A stretch of 21,021 nt of DNA from Proteiniphilum sp. UBA5384 (lineage in GTDB: Bacteria; Bacteroidota; Bacteroidia; Bacteroidales; Dysgonomonadaceae). Below, one piece after another: positions 7,955 to 13,678 of the stretch. The stretch spans positions 1 through 21,021 of the forward strand of contig NZ_DHOS01000003.1 of NCBI RefSeq assembly GCF_002410825.1. The letters are read 5' to 3'. The notes below the pieces were generated by a model, which was not told where the DNA came from, searched no databases, and saw nothing but the letters and a program-made list of their open reading frames with translations. Both the position numbers and the translations under genes were made by a program. Each line of letters begins with the position of its first letter. The first letter of the stretch is position 1.

Positions 7955-8620
7955 TTATTCGTTAGCAATATACCCTACACCTCTTATGGTCTTGATATAT
8001 CCGTTATCCTTATCCAAATTCAGTTTTTTACGGATAGCATTTATAAAAACATCTATCACTCCTGTATCGTATTCGAAATGAATACTCCATACCTTTTCAA
8101 TAATCTCGTCTCTTTTGCATACGTTTCCTTTGTTTCTGATAAGGAATTCGAGTAATTCAAACTCCCGTTGAGTCAGAGAAACAACAGAAGAGTTTGATTT
8201 TACTTCGTATGTATTGAGGTTGAGCGAAATATTGCCTAATACAAGAATTTCTTGCTCTTTTTTATTTCGGAAATGTATTTTTATCCTTTCCAACAATTCT
8301 TCAAAGCTGAATGGCTTTTTGATATAATCATTCGCCCCACATTGCAATCCTTCAATGATTTCCTGTACAGTATCTTTTGCAGTCAGGAATAGCACCGGAA
8401 TGTCAGCATCTTTCTCACGGATGGTTTTACATACTTCTATGCCTGTCGTTTTGGGCAACATCCAATCCAATAAAATTATATCCGGCTTTTCCGATTCAAA
8501 AATCTCTATTCCTTGCTTTCCATCAGTAGCAATAGTAGTTATATAACCTTCTTCTTCCAATCCTTGTTTAAGAAAGTTATAAATGCCGGGTTCATCTTCT
8601 ATGATCAGGATGTGTATCAT
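7955..8620 (-). CDS. OmpR/PhoB-family response regulator, probable activator of the efflux operon
   Basis: The 221-residue protein has a receiver domain (1 to about 118) with the acidic pair Glu8-Asp9, phospho-acceptor Asp52 (DIILLDWMLP), Thr80 and Lys102 (IKKPF). A winged-helix DNA-binding domain (about 127-219) has the signatures LTQREFELLEFLIRNKG, a recognition helix before INAIRKKL, and the wing IKTIRGVGYI. The ATG at 8620 is chosen over an in-frame ATG at 8644 because a -7 promoter box lies between them and MIHILIIEDE is the normal start of a receiver domain. The gene is first in the regulator-kinase operon. By position and family it should bind the tandem repeats at 6551-6572. Autoregulation is possible but no second copy of the repeat lies upstream. 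Confidence 0.92.
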   Translation of the reverse strand: MIHILIIEDEPGIYNFLKQGLEEEGYITTIATDGKQGIEIFESEKPDIILLDWMLPKTTGIEVCKTIREKDADIPVLFLTAKDTVQEIIEGLQCGANDYIKKPFSFEELLERIKIHFRNKKEQEILVLGNISLNLNTYEVKSNSSVVSLTQREFELLEFLIRNKGNVCKRDEIIEKVWSIHFEYDTGVIDVFINAIRKKLNLDKDNGYIKTIRGVGYIANE

Positions 8621-8627
8621 AACAGTG

Positions 8628-8635
8628 CAAAGATA
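8628..8635 (-). promoter_or_regulatory. -7 box for the regulator-kinase operon
   Basis: The minus-strand TATCTTTG, followed by C, is a perfect -7 box. It ends only 7 bases before the ATG at 8620, so transcription would begin at or within about two bases of the start codon and give a leaderless or nearly leaderless mRNA. The -33 element is not obvious. Confidence 0.6.
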
Positions 8636-8781
8636 CGGAAACATTTTAGACCTGCTCTATTAGATTCTTAATATGTCTGCCATATTTTCAACTACTGTCC
8701 GAGAATACTTTTGCTTTATGACATAGTAAAAGGTTACTCTTCCATCGCTAGTAGTACCGTCCAAAAGGTGTTATTTTGTTT

Positions 8782-10086
8782 TTATATCCCTCTCCCTCTC
8801 TTCTTTTCCTGAACTTTAGGAACTTTCAGCTTTGTTTCCTTCGGTTTCTGCTCCTCCTTCAGTAGTCTCGGATCACCCCACGATTCCTGATATTCCGTAT
8901 CTGCTTTGTCTGCTTTCCACAGATATGGGTGTGCATAACTACCGCCTCCCCACCATTTAACGGTAGCTTTTGTTATCTGCCCATCCTCTATCAAAGCCTT
9001 ATCCCGGAGTCGCATTTCGTACTTGCCATACTTGATAAATTTGTCTGGATTTTCGCTTGTGAAATAAACAGTATTCTTTTCATCATTCAGAAAAGCGTAA
9101 GCTGAAAATTTAGTTTTCCCATCTTCGCTCATAAGGTTTTCAAGGAAAGTATGCGCTCCACTTGTTAATGTATTTTGTTGTTCGTCGGTCAATTCTACAC
9201 CCAACACAACAATATTTTGTTTAGGCAGAGGTGTCTTTTCCGCTTCCTCTTGTTTCCGAAGCAGTTCTTGCTTTTCCCGCTCTCGTTCAGCTTGCTGTGC
9301 TTTTAATCTTGCTTCTATCTCAGCTTTTTCTTGTTTTAATCGTTCTTGGTGTTGGGCTTCTGCTAAGTTCTTTTCGAACTCTTTTTTGAGATTTCCATAG
9401 CTGAATTTCCGGTCAATTTGTGAGCCTTTAAATGAAACATTATCGTAGATGAACGATATTCCTTCTATCTCTCCAGTGGTTCGCCTTTGCTTAAATTCGA
9501 CATTAATCCCTTTACTTTGCAGGAAATCTTGGAAGTCTTTCTCGTCCGTACAATAGGGCAAAATCGCCTTAATTATATCGTATAAAAGGTATTTTACCGA
9601 GTCAGGAGTTCTTAATTTCTCTCGTTTAACCCGCTCTTTCCCTTTTCCGTAAGTTAATCCGTGTTTATCTTTCAGCTTTTTGCAAACTTTGATATTCCGC
9701 TTGTAATCGTAATTGACCGATATTAATTTCAGGTTATTATCAATCCGATTATACACAATATGCAGGTGATCATTATCAGAATTATGGTGGCGGACAATGA
9801 TATACTGGGTGTTTTTAATGCCCATCTCTTCCATATATTCTTTGGCTAATAGTACCATAAATGCATCCGTCATTCGCTCTCGGTCTTCGGGAGCAAATGA
9901 TATAGGAATATGCCCGACAGGTTGTTTTATTTCTTTCCTGCCGGAGCGTTGCATCGCGAAACCACGGATAATCTCTTCTGTTGTTCCTGCCAATACGCCT
10001 TCCACTTCGAGCAGCTTAGCTGTATCGTTCATAACATACCGGACACATCCCTTGAATGATTTTCCTTTGATATTCTTAGCGATCAT
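8782..10086 (-). CDS. Relaxase / mobilization nuclease (MobA/MOBP-like) with C-terminal accessory domain
   Basis: The enzyme nicks DNA at oriT and pilots the strand during conjugation. The N-terminal relaxase domain (about 1-220) begins MIAKNIKGKSFKGCVRYVMN, the usual opening of Bacteroides relaxases, with Tyr17 the likely catalytic residue. The metal-binding histidine motif is HHNSDNDHLHIVYNR (His100, His101, His107, His109), and GHIPISF carries His59. Residues about 236-290 are a charged Glu/Gln/Lys/Arg-rich coiled coil. Residues about 292-400 form a further globular part beginning VVLGVELTDEQQ, which from memory resembles DUF3945-type domains of Bacteroides mobile elements. The end is basic (KKRGRG). 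The start overlaps the MobC-like gene by 11 bp, so the pair is co-translated. The gene lacks any visible damage and may be functional. Confidence 0.88.
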   Translation of the reverse strand: MIAKNIKGKSFKGCVRYVMNDTAKLLEVEGVLAGTTEEIIRGFAMQRSGRKEIKQPVGHIPISFAPEDRERMTDAFMVLLAKEYMEEMGIKNTQYIIVRHHNSDNDHLHIVYNRIDNNLKLISVNYDYKRNIKVCKKLKDKHGLTYGKGKERVKREKLRTPDSVKYLLYDIIKAILPYCTDEKDFQDFLQSKGINVEFKQRRTTGEIEGISFIYDNVSFKGSQIDRKFSYGNLKKEFEKNLAEAQHQERLKQEKAEIEARLKAQQAEREREKQELLRKQEEAEKTPLPKQNIVVLGVELTDEQQNTLTSGAHTFLENLMSEDGKTKFSAYAFLNDEKNTVYFTSENPDKFIKYGKYEMRLRDKALIEDGQITKATVKWWGGGSYAHPYLWKADKADTEYQESWGDPRLLKEEQKPKETKLKVPKVQEKKRGRGI

Positions 10087-10426
10087 CTAACAGTTTCTTT
10101 ATCTCGCAAGCGAGTTCAAATAATACTTTCTCGGCAGCCTTGTATCCTATAGAGTTTGCCTTTCTGGCAAGCTGATTCAGATTATTTGCCATACCTGCTA
10201 ATTTTCTAATCAGGTCAAGTTCTTCTAATGTGAAGCGTGATTTAACGCCTCCTTTCAGCACCATCTCTCGGGCATATTGTGTAGCTTTCATGCCGAACTT
10301 CTCCGCTTTATCTTTCACTTTTTTGAAATCCTCTTCAGTTAGTTTGAGGTTGATTGAAGTGGAAAGTTTTTCTTTTTCCTTTCTCGGACGACCTATTTTC
10401 TTTTTCTTCCTCTCCTTATTTTCCAT
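10076..10426 (-). CDS. MobC-like relaxosome accessory protein
   Basis: The 116-residue basic protein probably binds oriT and helps load the relaxase. A Lys-rich tail (IGRPRKEKEK) is followed by a ribbon-helix-helix-like segment (INLKLTEEDFKKVKDKAEKF, then GMKATQYAREMVLKG). The MobC signature NNLNQLARKAN lies at 81-91, and a C-terminal helix ends ELACEIKKLL. This matches the Bacteroidetes mobilization proteins that precede relaxases. I chose the ATG at 10426; a GTG at 10435 in the same frame would add three residues (VII). No Shine-Dalgarno site distinguishes them. The gene lies between the putative oriT and the relaxase, overlapping the latter by 11 bp. Confidence 0.85.
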   Translation of the reverse strand: MENKERKKKKIGRPRKEKEKLSTSINLKLTEEDFKKVKDKAEKFGMKATQYAREMVLKGGVKSRFTLEELDLIRKLAGMANNLNQLARKANSIGYKAAEKVLFELACEIKKLLDDR

Positions 10427-10457
10427 AATAATCACATTTAAGGTTATGGAAAATTTT

Positions 10458-10477
10458 CGGATGTAGACTTACATCCG
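10458..10477. repeat. Perfect 7-bp inverted repeat upstream of mobC
   Basis: CGGATGT at 10458-10464 and its complement ACATCCG at 10471-10477 flank a 6-base loop. It lies between mobC and the first oriT repeat, so it could be a MobC operator, a relaxosome site or an mRNA leader hairpin. Confidence 0.5.
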
Positions 10478-10497
10478 TGCAAGACGGAACGGAAGCG

Positions 10498-10607
10498 ACC
10501 ATCGGGAGATAAAGTGAAGTTTTGCCGGACAGCCTGATAATTCTGCAACCATCGGGCGCGGAAATGTCGAGCTGTCGAGTGACCTCAAAAGTTGAGACCA
10601 ACGGGAG
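10498..10607 (+). repeat. Three direct repeats ACC(A)TCGGG-type at ~50-bp spacing
   Basis: ACCATCGGGAG at 10498-10508, ACCATCGGGCG at 10548-10558 and ACCAACGGGAG at 10597-10607 start 50 and 49 bases apart, close to five helical turns. They fall in the putative oriT, so phased binding of a relaxosome protein such as the MobC-like product is the natural reading. Confidence 0.6.
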
Positions 10608-10677
10608 CGGCTTTTGAAGCGTGAGGAAAATTCAGTCGTAGGCGAATTTGCCGATAGCGTGGTCACAGCCCCGCAGG

Positions 10678-10714
10678 GCAAGGTGATTTCGGGTTACCCG
10701 AAAGATTACCTTGC
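10678..10714 (+). repeat. Long hairpin directly upstream of the intron insertion point
   Basis: The outer stem GCAAGGT (10678-10684) pairs with ACCTTGC (10708-10714). The inner stem TTTCGGGT (10687-10694) pairs with ACCCGAAA (10696-10703). A small asymmetric internal loop separates them. Five bases (TTCTA) then lead to the intron. It may be an oriT hairpin, and it has the shape of a group IIC intron target. Confidence 0.65.
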
Positions 10715-11144
10715 TTCTAGTTCGCCCGACATGGGTATAATCTAACGGGTGCAAGTCCCTAACGCAGCCTTATAGCGGCAAGCGTACAGCCGACGGCAAG
10801 GGTGTCCGTAGCGATGCGGAATCTGAAGGAAGCCTTAGGCAAAACACTGACCTGACGTACAGAAACTTGATACCAAGGCATAGGAGTGTGGGTAAGTCTG
10901 CTAGACAAGACAAAGCCCCATAGCTATACGGAACACTCGGTGTAAATCAAGCAGGTATAAGTGTGAAAGATTATGTTCTTAATCGGGGAGGTCTCACGGA
11001 CGTGTGGCGCATGTGTTAAGATTGCAAAGCATGGAGTAAAGCTTGCCGTGAGAAGTCAGCAGAGGCCATAGTACCTAATTTTTTTTTAGGGAAGGGCTGA
11101 ATCGCAATAGCTATAAACACGTAACTAACTCCAAATAGGAAAGA

Positions 11145-12584
11145 ATGCATAAAACAAGAGTCATAACAAGTACACTTGACTGCCCTCAAAAGAATAGGAC
11201 GGAATCCGAAGGCTATGAGGGAGTGCAGACCTATATGGACATGAAAGACGGCAGTTTGATAGCAATGCAACCAAGTAAAGAGGATTTAATGAGCCAAATT
11301 CTTTCTCCGGTGAACTTAAATCGTGCATACTTACAAGTGGTGCGAAACAAAGGCGTTGGAGGTGTTGATATGATGGATTGCAAGCAATTGCTCCCATATC
11401 TGCACCAACACAAAGAAGAACTCATTGAATCGATACGCATTGGGAAGTACAAACCCAATCCGGTGCGTAGGGTAGAGATACCCAAGGATAATGGGAAGAA
11501 ACGCCTTTTAGGCATTCCAACAGTTGTTGACCGCTTGATACAACAAGCCATAGCCCAAGTGCTATCACCTATTTATGAACGTCAGTTTAGCCAAGGCAGT
11601 TTTGGCTTTCGCCCCAAACGTAGTGCGCATGGAGCATTGCTTCAAGTGTGCCGATATGCGAGTGAAGGGTATAAATACGCTGTAGGTATCGACCTTGCGA
11701 GATTCTTTGATACTGTAAACCATAGTTTTCTATTGAGAATATTATCAAGGACGATTAAAGATGGTCATGTTATTTCGCTTATACACAAATATCTAACAAG
11801 TGGAGTAATGATAGGTAAGCATTATGAGCCAAGTATGGAAGGCACACCCCAAGGTGGGCCTCTGAGTCCTCTGCTCAGCAATATCATGCTGAACGAACTT
11901 GACAAGGAATTGGAAAGACGAGGGCACCGCTTTGTTCGTTATGCAGATGATAGTATGATACTATGCAAAAGTAAGAGGTCTGCCGAGCGCGTATGCGCGA
12001 GCATAACAGAATTTGTTGAAAAAGAGCTGCACCTCACAGTCAATCGTGAAAAGACAGAAGTCGGTTATATACGGGGCATGAAATACCTCGGTCACTCTTT
12101 CTATTTTACGAAAGGCAAATGCAGATTGTGTGTTCACAAGAAAACAAAAGACAAATTCAAGCGTAAGGTCAAGTCACTTACCGGTCGTAGTAATGGCATG
12201 GGTTATGCCCAACGTAAAGAGGTACTTTGGCAAACCTTTAGAGGGTGGCTTGAGTATTTCAAGTATGCCGATATGAAGACAATGCTGAAATCATTAGACC
12301 AATGGTATCGCAGACGTTTGCGCATGTGTATATGGAAATGTTGGAAGAAGGTAAAGACTCGTTATGCTAATCTGCAAAAATGTGGAATACCGAGAGGTAA
12401 GGCTTGGGAATGGGCAAATACTCGAAAAGGGTATTGGCACATATCCGACAGCTATATTCTTGCACGAGCACTACGAAACGAACTTCTTATGCAAGCGGGC
12501 TACCCTCTCTTAGAACCCCTTTACGAAACGATGCATATAGATTGCGAAACCGCCGTATGCGGAACCGCTTGTACGGTGGTGTGA
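11145..12584 (+). CDS. Group II intron reverse transcriptase/maturase (LtrA type)
   Basis: The intron-encoded protein promotes splicing and reverse-transcribes the intron into new sites. The reverse transcriptase domain (about 55-330) contains RRVEIPKDNGKKRLLGIP, QGSFGFRPKRSAH, the catalytic GIDLARFFDT (Asp183), GTPQGGPLSPLLSNI (233-247) and RYADDSMI (YADD, 266-269). The X/maturase and basic thumb regions follow, with RRRLRMCIWKCWKKVKTRYA. No HNH endonuclease domain follows, which fits class C-type proteins. The weak ribosome site TAGGAAAG precedes the ATG. The last dozen codons (CETAVCGTACTVV) are encoded by domain V itself, so the gene and the ribozyme core overlap. Intact and probably active. 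Confidence 0.93.
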   Translation: MHKTRVITSTLDCPQKNRTESEGYEGVQTYMDMKDGSLIAMQPSKEDLMSQILSPVNLNRAYLQVVRNKGVGGVDMMDCKQLLPYLHQHKEELIESIRIGKYKPNPVRRVEIPKDNGKKRLLGIPTVVDRLIQQAIAQVLSPIYERQFSQGSFGFRPKRSAHGALLQVCRYASEGYKYAVGIDLARFFDTVNHSFLLRILSRTIKDGHVISLIHKYLTSGVMIGKHYEPSMEGTPQGGPLSPLLSNIMLNELDKELERRGHRFVRYADDSMILCKSKRSAERVCASITEFVEKELHLTVNREKTEVGYIRGMKYLGHSFYFTKGKCRLCVHKKTKDKFKRKVKSLTGRSNGMGYAQRKEVLWQTFRGWLEYFKYADMKTMLKSLDQWYRRRLRMCIWKCWKKVKTRYANLQKCGIPRGKAWEWANTRKGYWHISDSYILARALRNELLMQAGYPLLEPLYETMHIDCETAVCGTACTVV

Positions 12585-12634
12585 GAGGTCGGAAAACGAA
12601 AGTAGGAAGAAAACTACTTAGTTTTCCTCCTACT
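12549..12634 (+). ncRNA. Group II intron domains V and VI
   Basis: In domain V the strand 12549-12557 (ACCGCCGTA) pairs with 12572-12580 (TACGGTGGT) with one G-U. A distal GCG/CGC stem is capped by GAAC, with a bulge at T58 against TTG. The catalytic triad position reads CGC. In domain VI 12601-12616 pairs with 12619-12634 with a single A-C mismatch (12608 against 12627). No bulged adenosine is evident on the 3' strand. Confidence 0.75.
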
Positions 12635-12659
12635 CGATTGACGAAAAGCAAAAAAAGAA

Positions 12660-12684
12660 GAGACAAAAGTCTCAACATTTTTTT
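12660..12684 (+). terminator. Weak terminator-like hairpin downstream of the intron
   Basis: GAGAC at 12660-12664, an AAAA loop and GTCTC at 12669-12673 are followed after four bases by seven T at 12678-12684. The stem is only 5 bp, so termination would be inefficient at best. Confidence 0.3.
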
Positions 12685-12707
12685 GGTTGGCGGCATCGTT
12701 AATCTCT

Positions 12708-12762
12708 AAAGTTGGGCTTAGGGCTAAGATGTCCCAACTTTGCAATACAGTCAGTGTATTGC
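12708..12762. repeat. Two adjacent perfect inverted repeats
   Basis: The first has outer arms AAAGTTGGG (12708-12716) and CCCAACTTT (12733-12741), enclosing a second dyad CTTAG/CTAAG (12717-12728). The second starts at the very next base: GCAATACA (12742-12749), 5-base loop, TGTATTGC (12755-12762). Neither has a T-tract. They could mark the right end of the mobilizable element, be recombinase arm sites, or act as a bidirectional transcription block. Confidence 0.6.
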
Positions 12763-13009
12763 CTATTGCTCTTCAAGGGTAGCCGGAGCAAATGAATGGT
12801 AGAAAGTGGATTGAATTTCTCATATCGTTGTATAAATTAGATGTATCCGACATGGATACTTGGGCAAATATAGATTGTTAATTTGATAGTTATACCATTG
12901 ACAATATGAGGTGTATAGCTTTGCTCTGAGATGCAATTATTTGCCATACAGCCTGACAAATTTGAGTCACTCTTGTTGCTCCTATTGGTAATATTACTAT
13001 CTTTAGTAC
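12763..13009. other. Intergenic DNA without a supported gene
   Basis: This stretch is AT-rich. The longest start-to-stop frame is a 29-codon plus-strand ORF at 12792-12881 (MNGRKWIEFLISLYKLDVSD...), which looks protein-like but is too short to defend. TATCTTTA at 12998-13005 resembles a -7 box with one deviation. Confidence 0.4.
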
Positions 13010-13330
13010 ATGCATAATGGAGAGCTAGACATAGATTATGATAGTAATGTTCCCGAAGTATTTCGGGTTGTACAGCAGAGTCTCAATGACTTTGTGGCAA
13101 TCAACTATGGAACAGCACTTGGTCTGGTTTCACAGCCACAACTCACAGAGGCGGAAGTATTACACTATAAAAGCAAAGTGCTGGATATCATCCGCAACAA
13201 TCCTCCTTTGGCGAGCTTACCCAAATATCTTCGTAATGGCAGAGAGGACTATCTCTGGTATAGTGACTTTTATGATGAGATAAGCAAAGACGTTTATTGG
13301 CTAAAAGAACCGTTTTACTTAATCCGCTGA
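13010..13330 (+). CDS. Hypothetical protein of unknown function
   Basis: I do not recognise this 106-residue protein. It is acidic, has no signal peptide or membrane helix, and is rich in Tyr and Trp towards the end (DYLWYSDFYDEISKDVYWLK), with a central EAEVLHYKSKVLDIIRNNPP helix. The composition looks like that of a real soluble protein. An in-frame TAG lies two codons upstream of the ATG, so it cannot extend further. A near-consensus -7 box at 12998-13005 sits almost on the start codon, so either the promoter is false or the start is internal. It could be a complete small protein, for example an immunity or antitoxin-like product, or the C-terminal part of a gene cut by insertion of the mobilizable element. 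It stands alone between the element and the lptF/G promoter. Confidence 0.5.
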   Translation: MHNGELDIDYDSNVPEVFRVVQQSLNDFVAINYGTALGLVSQPQLTEAEVLHYKSKVLDIIRNNPPLASLPKYLRNGREDYLWYSDFYDEISKDVYWLKEPFYLIR

Positions 13331-13584
13331 TTAAGTCTAAATTACCGTCATCTGCTTTCCCTTTTCTAAATGGCTGCTGTTTCCTTCAAATTGGCGTTCT
13401 TTGTGCTTGTAGGTTATATTTCTCCTGTTCTCAGGGAGTATTACGGATGATTCCAAAAGGCAACGGATAGGGGGCAGAACTTTTGCACAAACCCTAAATA
13501 TGCTGCCATTTTAGCAAATGGAAGAACATTTGGCAACCGTGAACAATAAATCTAATTGCTAAACACTTACATTACTCGTATATA
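13331..13584. other. Intergenic DNA upstream of the lptF/G promoter
   Basis: No gene can be supported in these 254 bases. A minus-strand open frame of about 45 codons without a start codon (containing ITYKHKERQFEGN) may be decayed coding DNA. A small dyad CCATTT/AAATGG lies near 13505-13520. No RNA gene was recognised. Confidence 0.4.
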
Positions 13585-13619
13585 TTTTGCCGTTTTCTCG
13601 CGTAATCTCACTATCTTTG
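13585..13619 (+). promoter_or_regulatory. Promoter of the lptF/G-ribBA block
   Basis: TATCTTTG at 13612-13619, followed by CC, is an exact -7 box. TTTTG at 13585-13589 lies about 22 bases upstream as a plausible -33 element. Transcription should start near 13626, giving a leader of about 50 bases before the ATG at 13679. Confidence 0.7.
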
Positions 13620-13678
13620 CCATAAAATTGAACAACAATTTTGTTGTGCTGAATGAATTCTCTTTTTGTCCATTTTCA

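Larger units (their letters stand above)
10440..10719. other. Putative oriT / relaxosome binding region
   Basis: These 280 non-coding bases lie directly upstream of the MobC-like gene, where Bacteroides mobilizable elements carry oriT. The stretch holds a perfect 7-bp hairpin at 10458-10477 and three evenly spaced direct repeats (10498-10607). It also has a 5-bp dyad CTCAA/TTGAG at 10584-10596 and a long hairpin at 10678-10714 immediately before the intron. The nick site cannot be identified from sequence alone. Confidence 0.55.
10720..12638 (+). mobile_element. Group II intron, probably group IIC
   Basis: A self-splicing retroelement of about 1919 nt. The proposed 5' end GTTCGCCCGACATGGG resembles the common bacterial start GTGCGCCC; its first five bases deviate from GTGYG at the third. 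A structured domain I-III region with group-II-like segments (GGTGTCCGTAGCG, GAAGGAAGCC) follows, then the maturase gene in domain IV, domain V at 12549-12580 and domain VI at 12601-12634. The 3' end ...CTCGAT is placed four bases after domain VI. Domain V carries CGC in place of AGC at the catalytic triad position, the maturase lacks an endonuclease domain, and the intron sits just behind a hairpin. Together these are typical of group IIC. TAGGAG at 10881-10886 can pair with CTTCTA just before the intron and is a candidate EBS1. The intron is antisense to the mobilization genes, so it does not interrupt a reading frame. Confidence 0.82.
681..12762. mobile_element. Putative decayed mobilizable element carrying metal efflux genes (boundaries unresolved)
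   Basis: An integrase remnant at the left, a relaxase plus MobC-like pair and an oriT-like region at the right bracket a complete metal efflux operon and its two-component system. All these genes are on the minus strand. Mobilizable Bacteroides elements typically combine int, mob genes, oriT and cargo in this way. The ends given are the outermost supported parts (the recombinase remnant and the paired hairpins at 12708-12762), not proven attachment sites. The element can be mobilized only with help from another conjugative system, since no type IV secretion genes are present. Confidence 0.5.

Noticed and set aside
8621..8644. Upstream ATG at 8644 for the response regulator
   Set aside because: It would place the -7 box inside the coding region and add eight residues before a canonical receiver start.
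8660..8690. Possible second regulator site near TTAAGAATCTAATAG upstream of the regulator gene
   Set aside because: The half-sites match the tandem repeat only loosely and at a 10-bp offset; too weak to claim autoregulation.
10416..10681. Minus-strand ORFs in 10416-10681
   Set aside because: They overlap the oriT-like repeats and hairpins, show no family features and have no promoter; the region is better read as non-coding.
12404..12709. 101-codon plus-strand ORF at 12404-12709
   Set aside because: It overlaps the maturase end and intron domains V and VI in another frame; no protein features.
13556..13678. N-terminal extension of the LptF/G permease to an ATG at 13556
   Set aside because: The extension would contain the promoter at 13585-13619, and the family N-terminus fits the ATG at 13679.
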